64,000 bases of DNA from Dimorphilus gyrociliatus (lineage: Eukaryota > Annelida > Polychaeta > Dinophilidae): contig CAJFCJ010000001.1 of NCBI GenBank assembly GCA_904063045.1, forward strand, positions 503,501-567,500, read 5' to 3'. Positions 45,311 to 55,408 of this stretch are shown here, piece by piece. The translations under genes and the position numbers were made by a program. Below the pieces are notes generated by a model that was not told the DNA's origin, made no database searches, and saw nothing but the letters and a program-made list of their open reading frames with translations. Every line of letters starts with the position of its first letter. The first letter of the stretch is position 1.

Positions 45311-46949
45311 TCAATAGTTAAAAGGTGTAGAAAACTAAGATGAAAGAGCTTCGTCTCGTTTTGGCAAGTTTAGCTACGAAGTTTGTAAAAACAAGGCGGC
45401 CGGACGTTTGTGCCACCTGTAACAACCAGGTCTGGATAGAATTTCGCGACCGCTGCGAACCTCTTGAGACTTTACTTCTCAGACTGAAAATGTGTAGAAT
45501 ATATAGATTTCATTTCTTTTCATATTTATTTCCGATAAAACCATACCCATGAATTTTGACCTAATTCACCTTCATCACCCTATATACACCTAAGGCAATG
45601 CGAAATGTAGCCTACCATAAATAATTTACAAAACAGAAGGAGTAAATAGGACAACAGATATGTCGTTTAGTATTTAGTAAAAAATAAACAATTTTCTTTT
45701 AAACAATTGTCTATCTAGGCGTATAAGCACAGGACCTAAGGGTTATAGCATTTCGGCTTAAGAACAACAAAATAATATATACGTTCAACACTTGCGCGCA
45801 TTCGTTAAGAGGGTTTAGCGTATAGGCCTAACGAGACAGAAGAGAAAAATAGACAGAAAATAGAGAAAGAAAGGGAAAAAGAAAGAGCAATAGAGTATAA
45901 GAGAGATAGAGGTATCTTTATATGCATGTATGTATGCGTTAGCGCATATGTGTGTTTGCGAGTGGGGGAGAGAAAGAGGGAATGAAAGAAAAAGTTAACT
46001 TGAGAAAATGTTATATTTCTTATCTTCGTTACAGCGACGACCATTGTTTGGCTCAATTTAGCGCTGTCTTGCTGACATATTTAATAGATTTATTCCTTTA
46101 CCCCACCCCTCTTTTTTAAACTCTCCTCCTATTCGCGGAAAACACTGTTTTATGAGGTTAGACTCACTGGGTGGAAGAAAAATCGTTTCTTTGATATCTT
46201 TGCATCAAAAGCCTGATAGACCCTAGGACCTGTAGCCCAGAGATACGAACCGATCCCTTATCGTCGATAAGCGCATCGACCCCTACCTTGTCTAACCATA
46301 AATATAATAAGTCGGCGAAGATGTGTAGAAAATATAAATGAAGTTAAAAAAGGAAAAAAACTATAGGCAAACAAAAATTGGTGTTTTATTGTTTCAAATC
46401 GCCGTGTTATATCTCGTCTATCGCACCTGCAAGCTGAAGTAGGTGGCGATTAGATTGTTTGATTTTCGCTTTTCTCACGAAATATATACGGCTATATAAG
46501 GGAAATAATAAACTAACAAGGTCGACGATAAGTTTGACCTATGTTGGGGAAGCTTCAAACGGTTTTGGACCTAAATGGTTTTCTTTTCTCCGTAATCGGA
46601 CGCCTCGGACGTCGTTAATCATTCAAACGCGTTGACGCGAAAATCGTCATGGTCCGCTAAATGTTTGTTAAAGTCGAAAGCTGAGTTCCCAATCTATGTT
46701 TAAATCGATTTTACACTCGTTTCCTTTAATGCGAATTGCAGCTGATGAGTTTTAAAGATATTTTACATTAATACATAAAAAATTATATAATAGGCTGAAA
46801 AAATAATTTATTGCATAATTATCTCCGTTCTTATATATGTATAGATATATAAGACGTAAATTTTTTGAGCACATATAAATACATTTCAACGCATAAAAAG
46901 TCTTTGAATACATATATTTATATATACGGTAAATTGACCACATATATCT

Positions 46950-47092
46950 TAATATATATATATATATATACTATATATATGTATATGTATGTATATATAG
47001 ATAAAGATATAGATATACAGAATATATATACATGTATGCTGATTTATAATATACATATATGTATATATATTTAGATATATATATATATGTAC
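46950..47092 (+). repeat. TA-rich microsatellite cluster 3' of Twist
   Basis: Interrupted TA, GTATA and GATATA runs over about 140 bases. Confidence 0.8.
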
Positions 47093-47229
47093 TCTTCTGT
47101 CTATCTCTCTTCTCTGTACAATATTATGCAGACCTCTACACCGAAATTATACGAAAACGGACTTACAAACAACAGGCGCGACAAAGACAAACAATATGAC
47201 AGGAAACAGAGAATCCTGAGAAAGTTTTT

Positions 47230-47706
47230 TCAGTGATTACCATTCATTCCCCAAGCGCCTTCCATCCGCCATACGGAAAAGGCATAACTCAAACGTTCGT
47301 GGGCTACATAGGAACAACTAGCAGGCATTTTTACTGAATGGTCGGATTCGTCGCTTCTTAAAACTTGATATAAAAAGTCTATGTAACGAGTCGCCAATTT
47401 TAGTGTTTGAATTTTCGATAATTTATCACTAGGTAATGTCGGAATAATTTTTCTTAATTGCGAGAAGGCGTCGTTTAGCGATTGCGTCCTCTGTCGTTCC
47501 CTTACGTTGGCTAGGGAACGTTGCTGTGTCATATCGTCGTAGCATTCCTCCTTCCGCCTTTTTAAAGAAACTTCGGATGTTGCACGGCGTTGTCGTTTTC
47601 TCGATGGTTTTTGTTCCAATAGGTGAGATGAATCAAATTCAGGAGAGCTTTCTAAGGAAGAGCTTTCAGGGATCATAGTCATATTCTCTTTATAATTCCC
47701 GGTCAT
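47230..47706 (-). CDS. TWIST: Twist bHLH transcription factor
   Basis: Single-exon gene of 158 residues. A bipartite basic nuclear-signal stretch (RKRQRR, LKRRKEE) precedes the bHLH (residues about 62-118): [48 protein letters not shown], identical or nearly so to vertebrate TWIST1. The C-terminus carries the diagnostic WR motif [21 protein letters not shown] and ends GMNGNH. Twist binds CANNTG E-boxes as homo- or heterodimer with E proteins and specifies mesoderm; in lophotrochozoans it is used in mesodermal and anterior tissues. It sits alone in a large non-coding territory with motif-rich DNA on both sides, as expected of a developmental regulator. The protein is shorter than TWIST1 because the Gly/Ala-rich N-terminal part is absent. 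Confidence 0.98.
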   Translation of the reverse strand: MTGNYKENMTMIPESSSLESSPEFDSSHLLEQKPSRKRQRRATSEVSLKRRKEECYDDMTQQRSLANVRERQRTQSLNDAFSQLRKIIPTLPSDKLSKIQTLKLATRYIDFLYQVLRSDESDHSVKMPASCSYVAHERLSYAFSVWRMEGAWGMNGNH

Positions 47707-47854
47707 TGTAGGTATTTTTTATTATTTCTAAATCCTGACACCAACCGAAATGAACTATGACTTATACGCATCTGTATATCGTTAGGTTGGTTCTAAACGT
47801 TGTTGATTGGTTGGTAAGCGGCCAATGAGAAGCTCTGAGGTGCGGCTAGACTTC

Positions 47855-48345
47855 CGTTATCGATATCGTCGTCGGCTTTTCGATCTTATCATTCTCTCTG
47901 TTTTCTTCCACGCACTATCAGCGGGTCCTTTGATGCCGGACTCGTCTAAAGCTAGTTTTTGTAGCGATTTACTCTTATCAGCGTTCCGGCTTTGTAGTCT
48001 CGTTTGTCGCGCAAGGAGGCTGATAACCTCGAACAAACAAAAAACCCTTCCCGGTGTTATCATTACAATATTTCTAGATATCGGCTCCTTTTTTGTTATT
48101 CTTTAAATACATTTCTCGGATTACGATAATCTTTGTTTAATAAACGTATTGACTATTTGTTTTTGGACGAGAGGAAGAAAGACGAGGAATGAAAAAGGGG
48201 CAAATTAATTCTCCCCTTATCGGTCGTGAAGAGGAAACGCAAAGTGCGTACACGTGACGACCGACGAAAAGAATGATGGCACCCACCTGCATCGTACGTA
48301 TCCCCGCGGATTCCTTATCAGGCGTCGTTGCCTTATCGGAGCCTA
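47855..48345. promoter_or_regulatory. GATA-site cluster upstream of Twist
   Basis: In about 490 bases upstream of Twist there are at least eight TTATC/GATAA cores: 47856-47866 (TTATCGATA double site), 47885, 47974, 48022, 48058, 48216, 48314 and 48332. A CCAAT box (about 47822) and CACGTG-like element (about 48250) are also present, and GC content is raised. The density is well above chance for such a composition, so a GATA-responsive enhancer/promoter is inferred. Confidence 0.5.
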
Positions 48346-48488
48346 TCAATCATTCTAATATATCAGCGGCGAAACGCACGTCGAAAGTGATTCTCACTAG
48401 ATGGCACACTCATGAATGATCAAGCCGCTGAGTATTTTATTTTTAAATTTTCTCTTTTAGCTACAAAAGTTTATTTTCTTTTATTTAT
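48346..48488. other. short spacer between Twist upstream region and coiled-coil gene
   Basis: Includes ATTT repeats just beyond the stop codon of the coiled-coil gene; no other feature. Confidence 0.4.
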
Positions 48489-50023
48489 TTATTTATTTTG
48501 TAAAAGTGATTGTAAATCGTTCTCTTCTTCATCGAGTAGTTTCATACCATGAGATCGTAGTTTCATGAGATAATCCGAATGGAAATATCCATCAGTATAA
48601 TCCATAAACTTTCTATAATCATCCTGCAGCTCCTGTATAATAATACAAATATAAGAGAAAGTCTAAATATTTAAGTGTAGTCTCTTTAATTACTAATTAA
48701 AAATATTAGCATAAATACATTTATATAACTTTATTATATATACCTTAAAATCCGATTCCACTAAATACTTCTTATCTTTCAAATCTTCGAACCTCTTCTC
48801 TAACCTTTTAAACCTGTTGAAATGAATGATTTAGAACAAGATAAACTATATATAATTTACATATTTGGTGTACTATGCACTATGTAGATTAAATGTAAAA
48901 CAATTTGATGTATGTCGTATAGTACTTGAAAAATTAACCAGATACTGAACTCCTACAGAGAGTGTGTCAAAGGTTTGAAAGCTTTTAACATAATTTATAC
49001 ACGTTCGTTTAAAACTGTACATTGTTTTTTTTAAGTAATTACAAGATAATTAAATAATTACTTTTCCTTTTCAATTTCAAGTTTTTCCTTGTGTACAAGT
49101 GTTAATTTATTCAATTTCTCTTCAGTTTCTCTTTCGCATTCCTCTTTTGTCTTATCTATTGCCTCTTTTATTCTTTTTTTATTCATTTCCTGAGTAAATT
49201 TTATGTTTTTTAAAATGATTGATTTTGCACAAGTACGTTTTTTATTGGACTTACTCTAGCTTTAGTTAGGGCCTCAGCTACAGCCAATTCTTTCTCTAAG
49301 ATAAATTCTTTCCTTTTTGTTATTATATTAAAAGATATATATATATATATTTATATTTGTATATACTGTATATTGATTTGTAAATATTATGATAAGAAAT
49401 ACTACTTTAGCTGATTTTCAAGTTCTCTTCTTGTTCTTTCCATATTCTCTTTTGTGATCCTTTCAAATTCCTCTTGTTGGAGTTTTAATGCCTCTTCTTT
49501 TTGAATATTGCAACGCCTAAAATATATATTTATTTATATATGTAAATAGTATATATAAACTTAAAAAGAAGAAAGGAATCTCTCTAAACCTTTCAATATC
49601 TTTTTTTCGTTCTTCTTCTAGAATGCTTCGTTCGGTCATTATTCTTTCGTAATGTTCTTTAAGAAGAATTCTCTGCCTTTCAACAGCATGATTTTTCTCC
49701 TGTAAAAGCTCAACCTCCTGATCATGAAGAGCTTTTGATAATTCTCTAGCAAACTTTTTGTCAACATTCTCTTTTACACATTCATTATTTGATAATTTCT
49801 TTTGATCAGACCTGGGAGAACTTTCAGAAGTATTCTTTTCAATTAGTCCTAAAATAGTTATTTAGTACTTATTTGATTTTCATTAATAATTCATTATTTA
49901 TTATAAATTATACGAACCAATTATATTTTCGTGAGTTACTCTTTTGGTTGTTAAAGCTGTTTTATTTATTATTCTTTCAAGGCAATCATACTTGTTTGTA
50001 GTTTGATATCTTTCAGCACACAT
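48489..50023 (-). CDS. coiled-coil protein, C6orf163-like
   Basis: Seven or so small exons from ATG 50023 to TAA 48489, separated by short introns: about 49917-50023, 49590-49850, 49404-49520, 49255-49330, 49061-49190, 48745-48812, 48489-48635. The N-terminus MCAERYQTTNKYDCLERIIN leads into an almost continuous charged helix (KKFARELSKALHDQEVELLQ, REELENQLK, AVAEALTKARE), i.e. one long coiled coil. The end ELQDDYRKFMDYTDGYFHSD resembles the conserved C-terminus of the vertebrate C6orf163 family (ELQ...FQKYINYT). That match is my recognition, not a search result. C6orf163 has no established biochemical role. Exon limits are approximate because each exon is short. Alternative: another helical basal-body or cytoskeletal protein. 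Confidence 0.6.
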
Positions 50024-51267
50024 TATGATTTCAATTCATTTATATATGTATATATAATATCTATATATATAAATGTATAGTAGAGATAATTGATGTATCT
50101 ATATTTTTATATTAAAGGATTATCTTTAACAGACAATTCATAATTGTTCTTTTCCTCAATTAAATCGGGTGAATAAGAACTCAACGGAAATTGGCCTCGT
50201 TTCCATGGAGTTGCTACTTGTTACCAAGAAGAATCATTAAATATCTTTTATGTCTTCTTATATCAAAAGGGTGATCGTTATCAAATAATAAATTTTTATC
50301 TTTATCTCTAACTTGTCATTAAAATTTCATAAAACAAAAGAGAAAGAAAATAAACTCTCAGGCATTTTTGTGAAAAGCAAAACGTGCTAAAAGTTATCTT
50401 TTAAGAAAAAAAATTCAAAAAAACCGTTAAATTAAGTATAGATTTATTTCAAAGAAAAGAAAACTTGATATTTTTCGCACTTGACAAAATTTTCACTTGG
50501 AAAAGAGTAAAACAGTAACACGATCTACTTTATTATATCCAGGCAGTAAAATGGGTAGATTACGCCATCTATCGTGTAAAATATTAAAGATAAAATATTT
50601 CTCTATACTTTTTGATTTATTGAAATATATCTATATATACATATCTAAACCCGCATGGTATAAAAAATTATTATGTTAATAAAATAAGGTTTCCCTATTT
50701 ATTCTATTTTGTAAGAGATTTTTTTTTAAAAAGAAATAATAGTAATTGAAATTTTCTACTTTTTACCACAAATGACAAATTATATATACGTAACTGAAGT
50801 AATAATTAGAGCCAGAAGAAGAAGAAGGAGGAGGAGGAGAAGAGGAGAGAGAGATAGAAAGAGAGAAAAAAGAGTATGTTATATTTTATGAATACAATAC
50901 TATAAATAGAAACACACCTGCAAACAAAACGTTTCTCATTTTTATATTTTTTTAAAAGAGGGAAAGAAAAGGGAAAAAGAGAAAGCGTTAAAAAGAAACT
51001 TACTCACTTTTAATATATCTTTGATAGTCACGACATTTTTCACAAATACGGTGTTTATAGAAAAAAAGAGAGAATTTTAAACATATGCTTTAAATTTATT
51101 AAAAAGAACATTTCAACATGTTTTTATCCTATTCTATTTATAAAAACAAAAGAGAGAGAGAGAGAGACAGAAAGAGAAAGAAAGGAAGGAGAGAAAAGAG
51201 AATGAATAATTATGTAAAAATTTCTTTCTCGTTCTGTTTTAGTTGGATGGTGTTCAGTTGAAATAGA
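50024..51267. other. divergent spacer between coiled-coil gene and LRR gene
   Basis: AT-rich, with purine-rich repeats (GAAGAAGGAGGAGG at about 50817-50862 and GA repeats at 51150-51185). The two flanking genes diverge from it. A short frame at 50497-50679 has no supporting feature. Confidence 0.4.
50815..50872 (+). repeat. polypurine GAA/GAG/AGAA tract
   Basis: Nearly pure purine stretch of alternating GAA, GGA, GAG and GAAA units; could form triplex structures. Confidence 0.85.
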
Positions 51268-53213
51268 ATGAATACTCTATTGAAATATATTTACATAACT
51301 TCCGGTTATTTATAATATATATATATATATATATATTTATGTCATAAATTATATAGTAGTACTGTATATACTAATATATTTCTGTCTTTTATTTTAGTAT
51401 TTGTAGCAACTATTGGAAGGATAGCAGTTATTAATAGTTTCACAATCAAGGATGACTCGACGAAATCATCATGCAGTATAAAATAGTTATTCATTTGCTT
51501 TAAACATACTTATTTCTTATTAATAGATGTAGATACAAACTATAAAAAATTCTGTGGCTGTCCAACTTCTTCGACCGTTATGTGTTTTAATAAAGGATTA
51601 AATTCATTTCCTAAACAATTACCATGGAGATCAACATCACTTATTCTTGGAGGGAATAATATCGGGATTATTAGACCCTATTCTCTCGTATCTGGTTCAT
51701 TGGTATATAGAATTTCTTACAATTCAATATAGTAAACTAATTGAAATATTTCCCTTTATACTAGAGTTATGTTAGCCTATCAAATAATGGAATAATGTCG
51801 ATAGAACCCTATGGTTTATCTGGATTGTATTCATTAGTGTATTTGTAAGAGGAGTTTTTAAATATGTTAAAAGAAAATTAACAATTCAGTCTATTTGTAT
51901 ATAGTCTGTAATTTTGTTTTTCCCTTTTCAGAGTTTTAAATATGAATGAATTAAAGAAAATTGAAAAGTATACTTTTTCTGGTTTAAAGAAGCTGAAACA
52001 TCTGTAAGAAAAATATTAATATTAAAGATTTGCTTTATGTTGTATAGTTTCTTTGTAGAAACTTGGAAGAGAATCTTATAAAATATATACACGAAGATGC
52101 TTTTAAAGAACTAACTAATCTACAAAAACTGTGAGTAATTAGTTGTCCCTTTATTCTTTAATTATATTTTACCTATACATAGACTGTACTATTTTATTGC
52201 AGTACTGTAAAGAATAATCCGCTATCAACCATAGCGGAAAAGACATTTCAACTAGAAACGTTATTCTTTTTGTAAGTAAGAAAATAACTACTAAACAAAT
52301 AATTTATGCGCTTAAAAATTGTATAGAAACTTGGAAGATTGCCAAATTAAGTGGGATTCAACTTATCAGCTTCTTATTCGAAGAAGTTTGAGAACTTTGT
52401 AAGATATTAATGTTATAATATATATAAACTGTAATCTTAATTATGATTATTTTATTATTCCAAACAGAAAACTTTTGAATAATAAAATTTCAGGTATCGG
52501 CTCAAAATTTCTACCTAATGATCATCGAATTATTTCATTGTAAGATAATGAAATAGGCTTAATTTTGCTATCATTTTATTATAATATGTATTTTTTATTA
52601 TTATTTATCAACCAATAGAAATCTTTATAATAACGAAATTAAGGAAATCTCACCTAATTTTTCAATGAATGACATAAGTTATATGCAAGTAGTGAATATT
52701 GAGATAATCTTCTCTTTATTTATATTGTTTATATTCTATAAAGGAATGTATCTAGAAATGAATTGACGGAATTTTCACCTAATCTCTGCCGAAAAACAGC
52801 TTCTGGCTATACGGACTTGTTTGTATTTTAATGAATTCTATCAAGAATTTCAACTAATTTCATAATTTATAGAGATCTTTCATATAATAAAATAACGGAA
52901 TTGAAAGAGAACAATTTCATAAATTGTAACTTATACAAACTGTAAGAATATTAATAAATAAATTAATTAATTAAATCTATTGATAATTTATTCATATATA
53001 GGAATTTAAGAGGTATGGATATACATAATTTCAATTCAAATATGGTTAAAAATGGTAAAATAAGCTATTTGTAAGCATATTAATATTTTTCTTAATATAA
53101 TAATTCATACAGTGTAACTAAATTTTTAATATTTCTATCTTAACAGCTATGTGAAAAATGGAGAACTATGCGGAATAGTTGAAAGTTATGAATGTAAAGT
53201 ATATTTGGATTAG
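51268..53213 (+). CDS. secreted leucine-rich repeat protein, one repeat per exon
   Basis: About fourteen exons from ATG 51268 (exon 1 51268-51304, exon 2 51398-51475, exon 3 51527-51702) to TAG 53211-53213. Exons 1-2 join to a signal peptide (MNTLLKYIYITSV, FVATIGRIAVI). Exon 3 holds an N-terminal LRR cap (CGCPTSSTVMC) and the first repeat. Each later exon is about 72 nt and encodes one 24-residue LRR: SYVSLSNNGI, NLEENLIKYI, NLYNNEIKEI, NVSRNELTEF, DLSYNKITEL and so on, about eleven repeats. Almost all introns split the last Leu codon after two bases (CT|GTAAGT or TT|GTAAGA). A C-terminal LELCG-VESYEC remnant of an LRR cap ends the protein; no transmembrane segment. The LRR array should bind an extracellular partner (matrix, receptor or microbe). 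One intron starts with GC. Confidence 0.82.
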
Positions 53214-54130
53214 AATGGTCCTAATTGAAAGATTAAAGTCTGAAAATGATGTAATAAACAAATACTTACAAATAAATATATATATATATATATTATATCG
53301 CTTTCGTTGCAAAATGTTCAAGTGCTTTATTTTTAATTTAAGGCTTATAGATGGCAGCAGACACAATAAAAATATATAGAACGAGACTCTTCTTATTATC
53401 ATTACAAACAAACTTTGAAAAGTAATAATATTACAAAGAAAAGTACTATACGAAACAAACTCTTGGTTAATTTTCTTTAAAAATGAACACTTTTAGGGTA
53501 TCACGCTAGTTCTATAGGTTAATTAGTACATTCTATGATAATCATTCACTATCCTTCTCCCTTTCCCTTACTTGGTGGATTAAATAGAGAAAATATGCAT
53601 TTCTATAAAGAAACATTCCTACGTATACAGCGATATATAGTCAAAAAAGAGAACCATTGCATTACTATTTAAAGAATTCTAAGTAAAAAAAAAATAAGAA
53701 AAAAATAGTCCTTTTATCAATAAAGAACAGCTAATAATTTCTCAATATATTTACTAAAAACCTCTTTTCTAAACAAAACAATGCAATCTTTAATATTGTT
53801 CATAAACTATATATACATATATATACTGTATTTATATGTATTAAATGATATTTAACCTATTATCTTTGTATAAAATCAATCTTTCTCTATTTATTTTAAT
53901 TGAATACACTAAAAAAGCAAATAAGAGAAGGAATTTGAAAAAAAAAACTGATAAAGGAAAATATTTCTTCAGTTTAGAAATAGTTGCAAGACTTTTTTCT
54001 TTCTTATTATTACTATTGAATTGAAATAATTGCTTTCCCACATATGTTTATTGTATAGAGGAGACAGTTTTAATTAACTAATTAGTAATTTACGCTTTTT
54101 TTTATTTAACCTTTGAATTAAATAATTATT
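53214..54130. other. spacer downstream of LRR gene
   Basis: AT-rich, TA repeat at 53275-53292, no supported gene; the polyadenylation region of the LRR gene is here. Confidence 0.4.
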
Positions 54131-54290
54131 AAAACTGGTTAGTTAAGTATTTAGAATTTCAATATTTTTTTCTTACAGATTCGCCCATGAATTCGAATAA
54201 AGAATATGTATATAAAGGAATTTCTATTTGGGGCAATAGTGTATTCACTAGCTATTTGAACACGATTACACGTTAAAGCCCTCCAAATGA
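54131..54290 (+). repeat. dispersed repeat copy A (inverted partner at 59420-59590)
   Basis: Core 54179-54248 is 67 of 70 bases identical to the reverse complement of 59461-59530; flanks are 70-80 percent similar. The shared core reads as an open frame with DSPMNSNKE and YKGISIWGN in both copies, but copy A ends in a stop soon after. No terminal repeats or target-site duplication were recognised. Confidence 0.7.
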
Positions 54291-55408
54291 CTCCTTCAAA
54301 TAGAATTGTAGAAGAGTCACGATAAAAATAAGAAAAAATCCTTAAACGTAAAAAATTATTACTAATTGATATTAAAATGACATTATTGTGTAATATTAAA
54401 CATTGTGTAAATAGTTTTATTTAATAGTTTTTTGCTTTGCGTAGCAAGAATGCTCTAAAGTCATATTTAAAGAATAATAATTAATTTAGCCAGATTCTAA
54501 GTTATTAAGTTATGTTTAAGAGTTCAAAGTTTATAGATAGTTAAATATATTTATAGAGAAACGGTTAAAAAAATTAATTTTCTGGCCAAAAGGTGGTGTT
54601 TAGTACAAGGCTTTTTATAGGTGTATCATTTCTAATTATTTAATTGACAGCTTAAAGAATATACTTTATCAATAGAAATACGATAGTTTTAGAATATTCA
54701 TGCATTTTCATGTCAATCATTTATTCTATAGTTCTGTCAATTTTTCTTATTTCTTTCATCGATTAAAACGATCATCAATTTCATTTTCTTAAAAATGTTC
54801 AAACTATTCTATATAAAAACTTTACAGTATAATAAAGAAAAGATTTTAGAAATGGAAAAAGCAAAGAGGAGAGAAGAACAAAAGCAAAAACCTTTTAATT
54901 TTCTTTTCTTTCTCAAAGATAATGAGTAAAGAATGATTATTCATTAGATAACAACTAAAAGAGATAGCTTTTTCTCTTTTCGCAAGTGTTATATACTGTA
55001 TATATATATATATATCTTGGTTGAGAAAAAGATAACGTATAATATATAAACTATTGTGTAAAAGCTTTTAACATTTGAAACATACAAAAGATATTCATTT
55101 GACCCTCTTTATGTAACATTTATCAAACTCTCATCTTACGAATTCCCTTATATTACCTTTTATACTCGAATGTAACCCATTCTTTCTTTATTAAAAGCTA
55201 TAAATGATTGTGATTAACAATCTCGTTATGATTGAAGCAAATTGTAGATAATAGTATAGGAAGAAGCGAAATAGTTTATATCTTAAGGTTTATTTAAAAA
55301 ATTCACTATGAACTTAATTTCGTTAGCAAACAATTTTTCTTAGGTTATAAAACACGAGAAAAAACTATTCCAACTTCCAAATACAATAATTAAAACTACT
55401 TTTATTGC
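54291..55408. other. AT-rich spacer downstream of VWA gene
   Basis: No coding signal; includes a TA run near 55000-55015 and the 3'UTR of the VWA gene. Confidence 0.4.

Larger units (their letters stand above)
43606..47229. other. 3.6 kb spacer between GINS3 and Twist, partly enhancer-like
   Basis: Contains GC-richer islands (43900-44280, 44640-44720, 45120-45500, 46140-46700) in an otherwise AT-rich background, plus TA/GA microsatellites at 46950-47092. Open frames in the islands (for example 44031-44246 and 45340-45552) have no recognisable product or splice partners and are not called. Confidence 0.5.

Noticed and set aside
45340-45552. Frame with CATCNNQ near Twist enhancers
   Set aside because: Short, ends in low-complexity sequence, no homology or promoter; better read as regulatory DNA.
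47807-48106. Frames upstream of Twist on both strands
   Set aside because: Overlapping open frames in GC-rich promoter DNA with no similarity to a protein.
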